NCBI GenBank assembly: GCA_905214235.1
Contig: CAJMLF010000018.1
Location: 1-48,446, forward strand
Origin: an uncultured bacterium
GTDB taxonomy: Bacteria > Bacillota > Bacilli > Lactobacillales > Lactobacillaceae
Length of the DNA stretch: 48,446 nt
Direction: 5' to 3'
Shown: positions 25,703-33,363 of the stretch, piece after piece
How positions within the stretch are numbered: the stretch's first letter is position 1
Layout of the letters: every line of letters begins with the position of its first letter
The notes under the pieces: generated by a model
The model's input: only the letters and a program-made list of their open reading frames with translations
Told to the model about the DNA's origin: nothing
The model's database searches: none
Made by a program: the position numbers and the translations under genes

Positions 25703-26896
25703 ATGACAAAGTTTAAGTATTCTAAACGAGTTCCAGCAGACGGCACGGATGCGGTGGGTGCTATCCTGAAAGCAGCGGCGGATCCGAAGATTATTTCCTT
25801 TGCTGGTGGACTGCCAGCTCCTGAACTGTTCCCCGTAAAGGAAATGCAAGCGGCCGTTGACAAAGTCTTTGAAGAACATGGCCAGGAAGCGATGCAATAC
25901 GGGGCCGCCAAGGGGGTTACTGCGCTCCGTGAGTTGATCCTCCAACACGTTAAGGAAAAGGAAGGCGTCACCGGCGTCCTCGATAACGTCTTGGTAACAA
26001 CCGGTTCAGAACAGGTCCTGGACCTGGTGGGGAAGGCATTCGTTAACCCCGGTGACACGGTCTTGGTTGAACAGCCGACCTACCTTTGTGCCCTGGACGT
26101 TTTCAAGTCCTATGGTTCTAAGTTCGTGGGCGTGGCCATGGATGAACAGGGGATGAAGATGGATGCCCTTGAGGACGCCCTCAAAGCCCATCCGGAGACT
26201 AAGCTGATTTATACCGTGCCTAACTTCCAAAACCCAACCGGCCGAACAATGGCCGTTGACCGCCGGAAGAAACTCGCTGAGTTAGCTGCTAAGTATGATG
26301 TTTATGTTCTCGAAGACAACCCGTATGGTGAGATTCGCTTTGCCGGGACCCATGTTCCCGCAGTTAAGTCCTTTGACGAAACCGGTCACGTCTTTTACAT
26401 GAGTACCTTCTCTAAGACCCTGGCACCCGGATTCCGCCTTGGCTGGGTAGTCGCCGATACGGACGTCATCAATAAACTGACGGTGTTGAAGCAGTCTGCG
26501 GACCTACATACCGATAACTTGGCCCAGTACGCGGTGGTTGAATTCTTGAATAATAATGACCTTGACGCACACGTAAAGGAGATCAGTGACCTTTACGGTA
26601 AGCGTAAGCAATTGATGGCGGATGGACTTAAGAAGTACTTCCCGGCTGGTGTTAAGTACACTAATCCAGAAGGGGGGATGTTCCTGTGGGTTGAAGTGCC
26701 AGGGGTTGACGATACCGTTGAGCTCTTCAAGGAATGTCTCAAGCACAACGTTGCTTTTGTACCAGGCGATCCATTCTTTGCGAGTAAGCCACAACCAGGG
26801 GCTTTCCGCCTGAACTACTCAAATGCCAAAGAAGACCAGATCAAGGTCGGGATGAAACAACTAGGTGAAGCACTCCAAGAAGCGGTTAATAAGTAG
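25703..26896 (+). CDS. PLP-dependent class I/II aminotransferase
   Basis: A fold-type I aminotransferase of 397 residues. The PLP lysine lies in STFSKTLAPGFRLGW, the cofactor-binding region in EDNPYGE, and PNFQNPTG marks the family. It resembles the 2-aminoadipate/aromatic or branched-chain aminotransferase group (LysN, AraT-like). The exact amino donor cannot be told from sequence. ATG 25703 follows AAGGAG with 8-bp spacing; an in-frame GTG at 25694 overlaps that site. Monocistronic with its own promoter and terminator. Confidence 0.9.
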   Translation: MTKFKYSKRVPADGTDAVGAILKAAADPKIISFAGGLPAPELFPVKEMQAAVDKVFEEHGQEAMQYGAAKGVTALRELILQHVKEKEGVTGVLDNVLVTTGSEQVLDLVGKAFVNPGDTVLVEQPTYLCALDVFKSYGSKFVGVAMDEQGMKMDALEDALKAHPETKLIYTVPNFQNPTGRTMAVDRRKKLAELAAKYDVYVLEDNPYGEIRFAGTHVPAVKSFDETGHVFYMSTFSKTLAPGFRLGWVVADTDVINKLTVLKQSADLHTDNLAQYAVVEFLNNNDLDAHVKEISDLYGKRKQLMADGLKKYFPAGVKYTNPEGGMFLWVEVPGVDDTVELFKECLKHNVAFVPGDPFFASKPQPGAFRLNYSNAKEDQIKVGMKQLGEALQEAVNK

Positions 26897-26930
26897 AAAA
26901 TAGACAAAACTTATCCTTCAGTTTTGGGAT

Positions 26931-26968
26931 GGGGTCGAATTAACAGTTGATTCGACCCCAATTTTTTT
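26931..26968 (+). terminator. Terminator of the aminotransferase gene
   Basis: GGGGTCGAAT pairs with ATTCGACCCC around a 9-nt loop, followed by AATTTTTTT. Confidence 0.9.
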
Positions 26969-27042
26969 GTTTGTTCTACTAATCAATTGCTAAGAAAAAT
27001 GTCCGACATTCATTACTGTTATATCAACAATTTAAAACACTG

Positions 27043-27107
27043 ATAATAATTATATTATTATAAATATACAATAACGATTTGACAATTTCCTAATTAGTCG
27101 ATAAACT
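27043..27107 (+). promoter_or_regulatory. Promoter of the glycosyltransferase operon with an upstream palindrome
   Basis: A consensus -35 box TTGACA (27079-27084) and a -10 box TAAACT (27102-27107) are 17 bp apart. A perfect inverted repeat ATAATAAT(TAT)ATTATTAT lies at 27043-27061, 18 bp before the -35 box, and may be a regulator site. Confidence 0.75.
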
Positions 27108-27161
27108 AGTTGCGATAATCAATGTTGCCAAAAGGGTGACTTGTAGCGGGGAGGAAGTAAG

Positions 27162-27299
27162 ATGCTGTCATTACTTGATGCGGTTGATCAGCCGTTAGTC
27201 ACGGTTGTAATTCTTATTTTGCTAGTGATTATTGGGGTAGCGCTAACAATTAGTTTTGTCTTCTGGCTTCTCTTTCGTCATAATCTGAGGAAGGGGTAG
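27162..27299 (+). CDS. Small single-helix membrane protein upstream of the GT2 gene
   Basis: A 45-residue protein starting MLSLLDAVDQPLVTVV, with one hydrophobic helix (about residues 13-38) and a basic end RHNLRKG. ATG 27162 follows GGGGAGGAAG with good spacing, and its stop is 3 bp before the GT2 start, so it is well placed as the first gene of the operon. I do not recognise the family; it may be an accessory subunit of the membrane synthase, as small partners are known for PNAG-type synthases (inference). Confidence 0.65.
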   Translation: MLSLLDAVDQPLVTVVILILLVIIGVALTISFVFWLLFRHNLRKG

Positions 27300-27302
27300 A
27301 CT

Positions 27303-28598
27303 ATGCTGGTATATTTCTTTACGGGAGTCTGGATGATCAGCCTCCTGATTTTTCTAATTTATACTCTTATTAGTATTTTCTTTCGGTCATTTTCGTATCC
27401 CACAGACTACATCGCCTTTGCCGGGAACCAGGTGACGGACAAGGTTGACAAGCAACTGCGCTACTTTATCATTGTGCCCTGTTTCAATGAGGAAGCGGTG
27501 ATTAAGCAGACTATCCAGCACCTCTTAGGCTTTGGGGAGTTCGAGGTGGTGGTGGTTGATGATGCAAGTACCGATAACTCGGCAGCCGAAATTCGCCAAA
27601 TTAGGAGTCTACCGCTACACCTGCTCCAGCGCCAACTACCGGATGCACATACGGGAAAGGGGGACGTTTTAAACTTCGCCCTTGATTACATCCGGCAGCA
27701 GATTAAGCAGCGGGGAACCACACCGGAAAAGACAATTGTTGGGGTCGTTGATGCCGACGCCGAGCTCGCCCCTAATGCGGCCCAGCGTCTGAATGGCGAT
27801 TTTTCTTCGCCGGCTGGGAACGTCTGTCAGATGCGGGTGAAGATGTACCCCCACTTTAAAACGGAATTACAGATCCTTCAGGACATTGAGTTCTTCAGTA
27901 TTAACCACATGACCCAGATAATGCGGATGTACACCAGGACCGTGGGCTTGAGTGGCAATGGGCAGTTCTTCCGCCTGGCCCCAATTCTTGCCAAGATTGG
28001 TCCCCATCCCTGGGGGAATGCCTTACTGGATGACTACGAATTGACGATTAAGATGCTTTTAAAGGGCCTGCACGTGGACTACATGACGGAAACCTACGTT
28101 TATCAGGAGGCACTGGCTTCCTTGAAGAAGTTTATCCGCCAACGTAGCCTGTGGGTTCAAGGAGACCTTAACTGCCTGAAGTACCTCCCCGCGATTGTGA
28201 AGAGCCGGCGACTAAAGACGACCCAGAAGACGGGAATTTACTACTTCCTCTGTCAACCGTGGATTAACGCCCTGGCCGACACTGCCATCATTGTCTTGAC
28301 GGTCTTCAGTTTCTTTCACCTGGACAAGCTTTTCGGTAACCTGCCGGGACTGGCCCTGATTGCGATGGTAGTCTTAGTGGCGCTCTTTTCCTTATTATGG
28401 GGGATTGTGTTCAGCTTCTTCTACCGGCATGACCTTCGCCACTTTGATGAACCCGCAATTACCCGGCGCCAGTATTTACTGTTGCCCTTTGGCGTATCGT
28501 ACCTTTACGTTGTGCTCTTCTTCAGTATTGTCATGGCCTTTTGGCGGTGGCTCTTTCATGAAAACTCGTGGATTAAGACGGAGCACGGCAAGGGTTGA
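27303..28598 (+). CDS. Membrane GT2-family glycosyltransferase
   Basis: A 431-residue processive-type GT2 enzyme: one N-terminal helix, a cytosolic catalytic domain with DDAST, DADAELAP, LSGNGQFFR and LLDDYEL, and about three C-terminal helices. The final motif reads QRSLW where Q(Q/R)xRW is usual, so the arginine is replaced by leucine. Located between a small membrane protein and a UDP-GlcNAc 2-epimerase, it may polymerise or add an N-acetylhexosamine to a surface polymer. That product is inference. ATG 27303 follows AGGAAGGGG. Confidence 0.85.
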   Translation: MLVYFFTGVWMISLLIFLIYTLISIFFRSFSYPTDYIAFAGNQVTDKVDKQLRYFIIVPCFNEEAVIKQTIQHLLGFGEFEVVVVDDASTDNSAAEIRQIRSLPLHLLQRQLPDAHTGKGDVLNFALDYIRQQIKQRGTTPEKTIVGVVDADAELAPNAAQRLNGDFSSPAGNVCQMRVKMYPHFKTELQILQDIEFFSINHMTQIMRMYTRTVGLSGNGQFFRLAPILAKIGPHPWGNALLDDYELTIKMLLKGLHVDYMTETYVYQEALASLKKFIRQRSLWVQGDLNCLKYLPAIVKSRRLKTTQKTGIYYFLCQPWINALADTAIIVLTVFSFFHLDKLFGNLPGLALIAMVVLVALFSLLWGIVFSFFYRHDLRHFDEPAITRRQYLLLPFGVSYLYVVLFFSIVMAFWRWLFHENSWIKTEHGKG

Positions 28599-28622
28599 TG
28601 GTGAAAGGAAGTTAGGAAAACA

Positions 28623-29729
28623 ATGAAGCAGATAAAAGTAATGGCCGTTTTTGGTACCCGCCCGGAGGGAATCAAGATGGGCCCGGTCGTGCGCAGACTA
28701 ATCGAGGATGATCGCTTTTCACCGGTGGTAGTGTCGACGGGTCAGCACGCCGAAATGCTCCAGCAGGTACTGGATGTTTTTCATATCAGGCCGGACTACG
28801 ACCTCAAGATCATGAAACCGGGGCAGGGGTTGACGCAGATAACGATGACCACCATGCAGCGCTTGGAGCCCATCGTCCAAAAGGAACGGCCAGCAATCAT
28901 GCTTGTTCACGGGGACACCAGCTCTGCTTATGCAGCCGCACTGACGGCCTTTTATAACCGAATTGCGATTGGCCACGTGGAGGCCGGCTTGCGGACGTGG
29001 AATAAGTATTCGCCATACCCGGAAGAGATGAACCGGCAGATGATTGACGACCTGGCCGACCTCTACTTTGCGCCCACCGCGACGAGTGCTGATAACCTCC
29101 ACCGTAGCAACCACCAACAGGGGATTACCGTTACCGGTAACACGGCGATTGACGCCTTGAAGTACACGGTTAACCAGGATTACCACCATCCGGCCTTAGA
29201 AAAGATTGCCCCCAACCACCAGATCATCCTGCTGACCATGCACCGGCGGGAAAACTGGGGACAACCGATGAAAGAAACCTTCCGGGCCATCAAAGATGTC
29301 GTTGATGCCCGGGCGAACTTGGACGTCATTTATCCGGTTCACCTAAACCCCATTGTCCGTAACACTGCGGATGAGGTGTTTGCGGGGGACCCGCGGGTGC
29401 ACCTGGTTGATCCCTTAGATGTTGTTGACTTTCATAACATCATGAGTCGCTCCTTACTGGTGATGAGTGATTCTGGTAGGGTGCAGGAGGAGGCTCCGGC
29501 CCTGCATAAGCCGGTACTGGTGCTCCGTGACACAACAGAACGGCCTGAAGGTGTGGCGGCCGGGACCCTGAAGCTGGTTGGAATTAGCTATGATAACGTT
29601 AAAAAACAGTTGACGAGCTTACTCGATAACCAGGAAGAGTACCAAAAAATGAGCAGTGCACAAAACCCGTATGGTGATGGGCACGCCAGTGAACGGATTC
29701 TTTCCGCAATTGACGAGTGGGCGCACTAA
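28623..29729 (+). CDS. wecB: UDP-N-acetylglucosamine 2-epimerase (non-hydrolysing)
   Basis: Converts UDP-GlcNAc to UDP-ManNAc. Family motifs are FGTRPEGIKMGP at the N-terminus, HGDTSSA (D98), HVEAGLRT, PEEMNRQ, MHRRENWG and SDSG..QEEAPAL. The usual SGG is SGR here, with arginine R286 replacing a conserved glycine near the UDP-binding site, so activity may be altered. Length 368 is normal. It starts 24 bp after the GT2 gene and likely supplies its nucleotide sugar. Also known as mnaA. Confidence 0.92.
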   Translation: MKQIKVMAVFGTRPEGIKMGPVVRRLIEDDRFSPVVVSTGQHAEMLQQVLDVFHIRPDYDLKIMKPGQGLTQITMTTMQRLEPIVQKERPAIMLVHGDTSSAYAAALTAFYNRIAIGHVEAGLRTWNKYSPYPEEMNRQMIDDLADLYFAPTATSADNLHRSNHQQGITVTGNTAIDALKYTVNQDYHHPALEKIAPNHQIILLTMHRRENWGQPMKETFRAIKDVVDARANLDVIYPVHLNPIVRNTADEVFAGDPRVHLVDPLDVVDFHNIMSRSLLVMSDSGRVQEEAPALHKPVLVLRDTTERPEGVAAGTLKLVGISYDNVKKQLTSLLDNQEEYQKMSSAQNPYGDGHASERILSAIDEWAH

Positions 29730-29759
29730 CTTGAGATCTTTATATATGGGAGTGAGACA

Positions 29760-29784
29760 GAACTAGCTTGCTAGTTCGTTTTTC
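29760..29784 (+). terminator. Terminator of the glycosyltransferase operon
   Basis: GAACTAG(CTTG)CTAGTTC is followed by GTTTTT. The preceding GGGAGTGAGACAG is a sequence often seen in lactobacillus intergenic repeats. Confidence 0.7.
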
Positions 29785-29809
29785 GCCGTAAAACTAGTCT
29801 TTAGAAAGC

Positions 29810-29863
29810 ACAAAGAGGGCTCTAGTGTTCGGACTTTTTCGAACACTAGAGCCCCTTTGTGTG
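29810..29863. repeat. Long perfect hairpin, member of a dispersed family
   Basis: GGGCTCTAGTGTTCG pairs without mismatch with CGAACACTAGAGCCC around an 8-nt loop, and the stem extends through CACAAAG/CTTTGTG with one bulged base. No T-tract follows directly. Similar CTCTAG-containing stems occur at 7897-7945 and 46436-46472. Confidence 0.6.
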
Positions 29864-29923
29864 TTGTGCCGTAGCATTAACTATATAGGAAGCTTATGTT
29901 ACAGCCCCTTTTTTAAATGGAAG

Positions 29924-29960
29924 AAGGAAGACAGGGGTAATGCAAAACCCTGTCTTCCTC
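29924..29960 (-). terminator. Hairpin downstream of the amino acid permease gene
   Basis: AGGAAGACAGGG pairs with CCCTGTCTTCCT around an 11-nt loop just past the permease stop. The T-tract is poor on the minus strand, so termination efficiency is uncertain. Confidence 0.5.
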
Positions 29961-29970
29961 CTTAGAAAAC

Positions 29971-31407
29971 CTATTTTAATTTTATCTTAGCTAAAGGTAC
30001 CAGGTGGGTATGGTGGCGCAGCTTATAGTAGAGGTAGAAGAAAATGAAGAGTGGCACACTCATGTAGGTGATCAAAATGTTGGACCAATCGAGTTTTAAG
30101 AAGGCGTCAACGTTTTGACCAACGATAACGACGATGCAGAGAACAAAGGCAAACAGGGGACCAAAGGGGAAAAGTCCGGCATGGTAGTCAAGCTCGTCTA
30201 AGGTATGGCCCTGCCGTAAGAAACCGCGACGGAACCGGTAGTGGGCAATCGCAATTCCTAACCATTCCATGAACCCGCCAAGACTAGTAGCGGCAATCAG
30301 GTAGTTGTAAACGTTTGGACCGATGAACTGGAGGGCCCACAGTGCCAAACTCAAAATTGCCATTGCGAGGAAGCTGACGATTGGGACACCCCGGTGATTG
30401 ACGCGGCGGAATCCTTTCCACAAGAAACCATCGACTGACTGGGAGAAGAGAATCCGGGAAATGGCGTAGAGCCACGAGTTAGCTGACGAGAGAACCGCGA
30501 TTAAGATGACAAAATTCATAATCCCCGCGGCATAGCGGAGCCCGGCGTACTGGAAGATCAGGGTGAAGGGGCTGGTCACAATGTCTTGCACATCAGAGCT
30601 GAGAAGGTTCTTATTGGTGTAAGGAAGGACGCAGGCAATCACGAAAATCGTCAGGACGTAGAAGAGTAGGATACGCCAGAAGGTGGCGTGAATTGCCCGG
30701 GGAACACTGTGCTTGGGGTCGGCCGATTCACCTGCGGCAATCCCAACCATTTCCGTCCCCTGGAAGGAAAAACCAGAGACAACGAAGGCACTAATGATTC
30801 CCGGGACCCCGTTGACGAAGGGGGCCTTCTTATAGGTGAAGTTCTGGAAGCCCAATGCATGGTGGTCGCCAATCAAACCGCAGATAACCGCAATTCCCAC
30901 GATGACAAAGATTACCACGGCGGCGACCTTTAGCAGGGCCAACCAAAATTCAGTTTCACCATAGGCCCGTACTGAGAAGTAATTGATTGTAAAAATAATA
31001 ACAAAGGCCAGGAGACTGAAGAGCCAGGACGGGACATGGGGGAACCAGAAGTTCATGACAATCCCGACGGTGGAGAGTTCTACGGCAACGGTAATAGCCC
31101 CACAGAACCAGTAGTTCCATCCCATGGCAAAACCGAGGGCGGGGTCAACATAGCGGTTGGCGTATTCGGCAAAAGAACCACTGCGGGGGTTATAGGTTGC
31201 CATCTCAGCGAGGCTGGTCATTAAGAAAAAGACCATTAATCCCATGACAAAGTATGCGATTAGGCTACCGCCGGGGCCAGCAGTTGTGATTGCGGACCCA
31301 CTGGCAATGAAAAGGCCGGTACCAATTGTCCCACCCAGGGCAATCATCGACAGGTGACGTGACTGTAAGGTATGGCGGATATGGCCATTATGCTGTTGAT
31401 TATTCAA
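29971..31407 (-). CDS. APC-family amino acid permease (LysP-like)
   Basis: A 12-helix amino acid:cation symporter of about 478 residues. The first helix carries the substrate-binding GGTIGTGLFIASG, and the FSFQGTEMVGIAAGE motif of the amino acid transporter (LysP/AroP-type) subgroup is present. Resemblance is closest to lysine-type permeases, but specificity is not certain. The start is placed at TTG 31407, 9 bases after AGGAGGA (31423-31417); the ATG at 31416 directly abuts that site. A long hairpin lies upstream at 31469-31520. Confidence 0.88.
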   Translation of the reverse strand: MNNQQHNGHIRHTLQSRHLSMIALGGTIGTGLFIASGSAITTAGPGGSLIAYFVMGLMVFFLMTSLAEMATYNPRSGSFAEYANRYVDPALGFAMGWNYWFCGAITVAVELSTVGIVMNFWFPHVPSWLFSLLAFVIIFTINYFSVRAYGETEFWLALLKVAAVVIFVIVGIAVICGLIGDHHALGFQNFTYKKAPFVNGVPGIISAFVVSGFSFQGTEMVGIAAGESADPKHSVPRAIHATFWRILLFYVLTIFVIACVLPYTNKNLLSSDVQDIVTSPFTLIFQYAGLRYAAGIMNFVILIAVLSSANSWLYAISRILFSQSVDGFLWKGFRRVNHRGVPIVSFLAMAILSLALWALQFIGPNVYNYLIAATSLGGFMEWLGIAIAHYRFRRGFLRQGHTLDELDYHAGLFPFGPLFAFVLCIVVIVGQNVDAFLKLDWSNILITYMSVPLFIFFYLYYKLRHHTHLVPLAKIKLK

Positions 31408-31468
31408 TATGCACATTCCTCCTATATAATAGTTAGTAAAATTGTAGTGCGAACCGGTGAATATTAAA

Positions 31469-31520
31469 AATACTTATTTCTAATGGTCAGGCATGCGACT
31501 GACGCATGGTAATAAGTATT
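31469..31520. repeat. Long interrupted palindrome between the permease and ABC exporter genes
   Basis: AATACTTATT (31469-31478) is the inverse of AATAAGTATT (31511-31520), with a nested CATGCG(5)CGCATG (31492-31508). The 10-mer GTCAGGCATG inside it recurs at 31534-31543. On the minus strand the stem is followed by TTTAAT, so it might act as a weak attenuator ahead of the permease; otherwise it is a regulator site for one of the divergent genes. Confidence 0.55.
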
Positions 31521-31614
31521 CACTGAGTACATAGTCAGGCATGAGTAGAAAGCATTTCACATGTCGTTGATCTTCACTTATTATTAAATAGTAAAAAGAA
31601 AGGAGGAGTAACCG

Positions 31615-33363
31615 GTGGCAATTTTAAAGCAACTCCGCTGGTTTTTCCGTCAGCAGTGGCGGCAGTATCTTGGTGGGGTGGTTGCCCTAGTATTGGTTGC
31701 AATTTGCAACGTCATCCCGGCCCGGATAATTGGTAACGTTGTCGATGCAATCAGCGCCCACCGGGTTAACGGGGGATGGTTGACTTTGCAGATCAGCATT
31801 ATGCTGAGTGCGGCGATCATTCAATATTTCCTGCGCTTTGCCTGGCAGAAGCTGCTTTACGGCAGTTCCTATGTCCTGGAACGCCAGCTAAGAAGCAGGT
31901 TATTTCACCACTTCATGGCAATGGACCCCAGCTTTTACCAGCGGTGGCGGATTGGCGACCTAATGGCCCACGCCACTAACGATGTTGAAGCTGTCCGGGA
32001 GGTTGCTAGCTACGGTATCTTGATCTTAGCGGACTCCATTATCACTGGGGGCTCAATGATTATCGCAATGGGCATCTTCGTGAGCTGGCAGCTGACAATT
32101 ATCACCCTCCTGCCACTGCCGCTCCTCGTTGTTCTGGCTAACCGGTTGGGTAATAAGGTGCACGTTGCCTATGGCCGGGCTCAGCAGGCGTTTGGTCAGC
32201 TCAATAATAAAACCCAAGAGAGTATCACGGGAATCAAAGTTGTCCAGGCACTCGGCGAAGAGGAAGCTGACCTGGCCGACTTTCACCGTTATGTTCAACG
32301 GGCCCTCCACACAAATCTCAGGGCCTATTTTTGGGATGCCCTCTTTAATCCAGCAACTACGTTAATTATGGGGTTAGCCTACCTCCTTGCGATCGGCTTT
32401 GGGGGCTGGTTTGTCGGTCGTGGGCAATTGACGGTCGGTCAGCTGGTCACGATGATTACCTACCTGGGTGAATTAGTATGGCCGCTCTTTGCAATTGGGA
32501 CCCTCTTTAATACGCTGGAACGGGGCCGGGCCAGCTACGACCGGATTAATAGCCTGCTTGCCGAAAAACCTGCCTGGCGTCCCGCACGTTTAGGTGCCGT
32601 TCACTTATCAGGAACACTAATGGTTGATATTAACCGCTTTCGTTATCCGGATGGGGATCACCCGGTCCTTCACGATATTCATTTCCGGGTGCCCGCAGGT
32701 AGCAAGGTGGGAATTGTCGGTCCCACTGGTAGTGGGAAAACGACCCTTCTGCGGCTGCTGGTCCGGGATTTTGACCATTATGATGGTCAAATTACGGTTG
32801 CCGACCAGGATATCCGTGACCTTCCTTTAACGGACTATCGGCGACAAATCGGTTATACTCCTCAAACTGACTTTCTCTTTTCAACATCAATTGAGCGTAA
32901 CTTACGCTTTGGTGATGAGCAGGCTGACGACCGGCGGGTGGTAGAAACGGCCCGGAAGGTGGCAATGGATCAAGAAATTGCGGCAATGGCGGACCAGTAT
33001 AAGACCAGGGTTGGCCAGGACGGGACCAACCTGTCTGGTGGTCAACGCCAACGGCTTTCTTTGGGGCGGGCCTTAATTGGTTCAGAACAACTACTGGTTT
33101 TGGATGACCCCTTATCCGCGGTTGATGCAGAGACCGCTGGTCAAATTGAAGAACGGCTGGTAACGGCTAAGGAAAAGACAGTTATTATGACCACCAGCCG
33201 CCTTAGTACGGTTGATCAACTCGACTGGTTAATAGTGATGGAAGCGGGAACGGTAACCGAGCAGGGCCAACCGGCACAATTATTAAAGCGGCCGGGCTGG
33301 TACCGAAATAACTTGCAAGAACAGCTGCGGCGTCAACGGTTGGAGGATGATTTAAATGGATGA
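31615..33363 (+). CDS. ABC exporter half-transporter with degenerate ATPase site (LmrC-like)
   Basis: A 582-residue type IV ABC half-exporter: six helices (about residues 15-310) then an ATPase domain. Walker A is GPTGSGKTT (369-377) and the signature LSGGQRQR is intact, but the catalytic glutamate is aspartate (D498 in LDDP) and the H-loop histidine is serine (S528 in TTSRLS). This is the pattern of the non-catalytic half in heterodimers such as LmrCD and TM287/288. GTG 31615 follows AAAGGAGGAG. It overlaps its partner by 8 bp. Export of drugs or other amphipathic compounds is likely. Confidence 0.92.
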   Translation: MAILKQLRWFFRQQWRQYLGGVVALVLVAICNVIPARIIGNVVDAISAHRVNGGWLTLQISIMLSAAIIQYFLRFAWQKLLYGSSYVLERQLRSRLFHHFMAMDPSFYQRWRIGDLMAHATNDVEAVREVASYGILILADSIITGGSMIIAMGIFVSWQLTIITLLPLPLLVVLANRLGNKVHVAYGRAQQAFGQLNNKTQESITGIKVVQALGEEEADLADFHRYVQRALHTNLRAYFWDALFNPATTLIMGLAYLLAIGFGGWFVGRGQLTVGQLVTMITYLGELVWPLFAIGTLFNTLERGRASYDRINSLLAEKPAWRPARLGAVHLSGTLMVDINRFRYPDGDHPVLHDIHFRVPAGSKVGIVGPTGSGKTTLLRLLVRDFDHYDGQITVADQDIRDLPLTDYRRQIGYTPQTDFLFSTSIERNLRFGDEQADDRRVVETARKVAMDQEIAAMADQYKTRVGQDGTNLSGGQRQRLSLGRALIGSEQLLVLDDPLSAVDAETAGQIEERLVTAKEKTVIMTTSRLSTVDQLDWLIVMEAGTVTEQGQPAQLLKRPGWYRNNLQEQLRRQRLEDDLNG

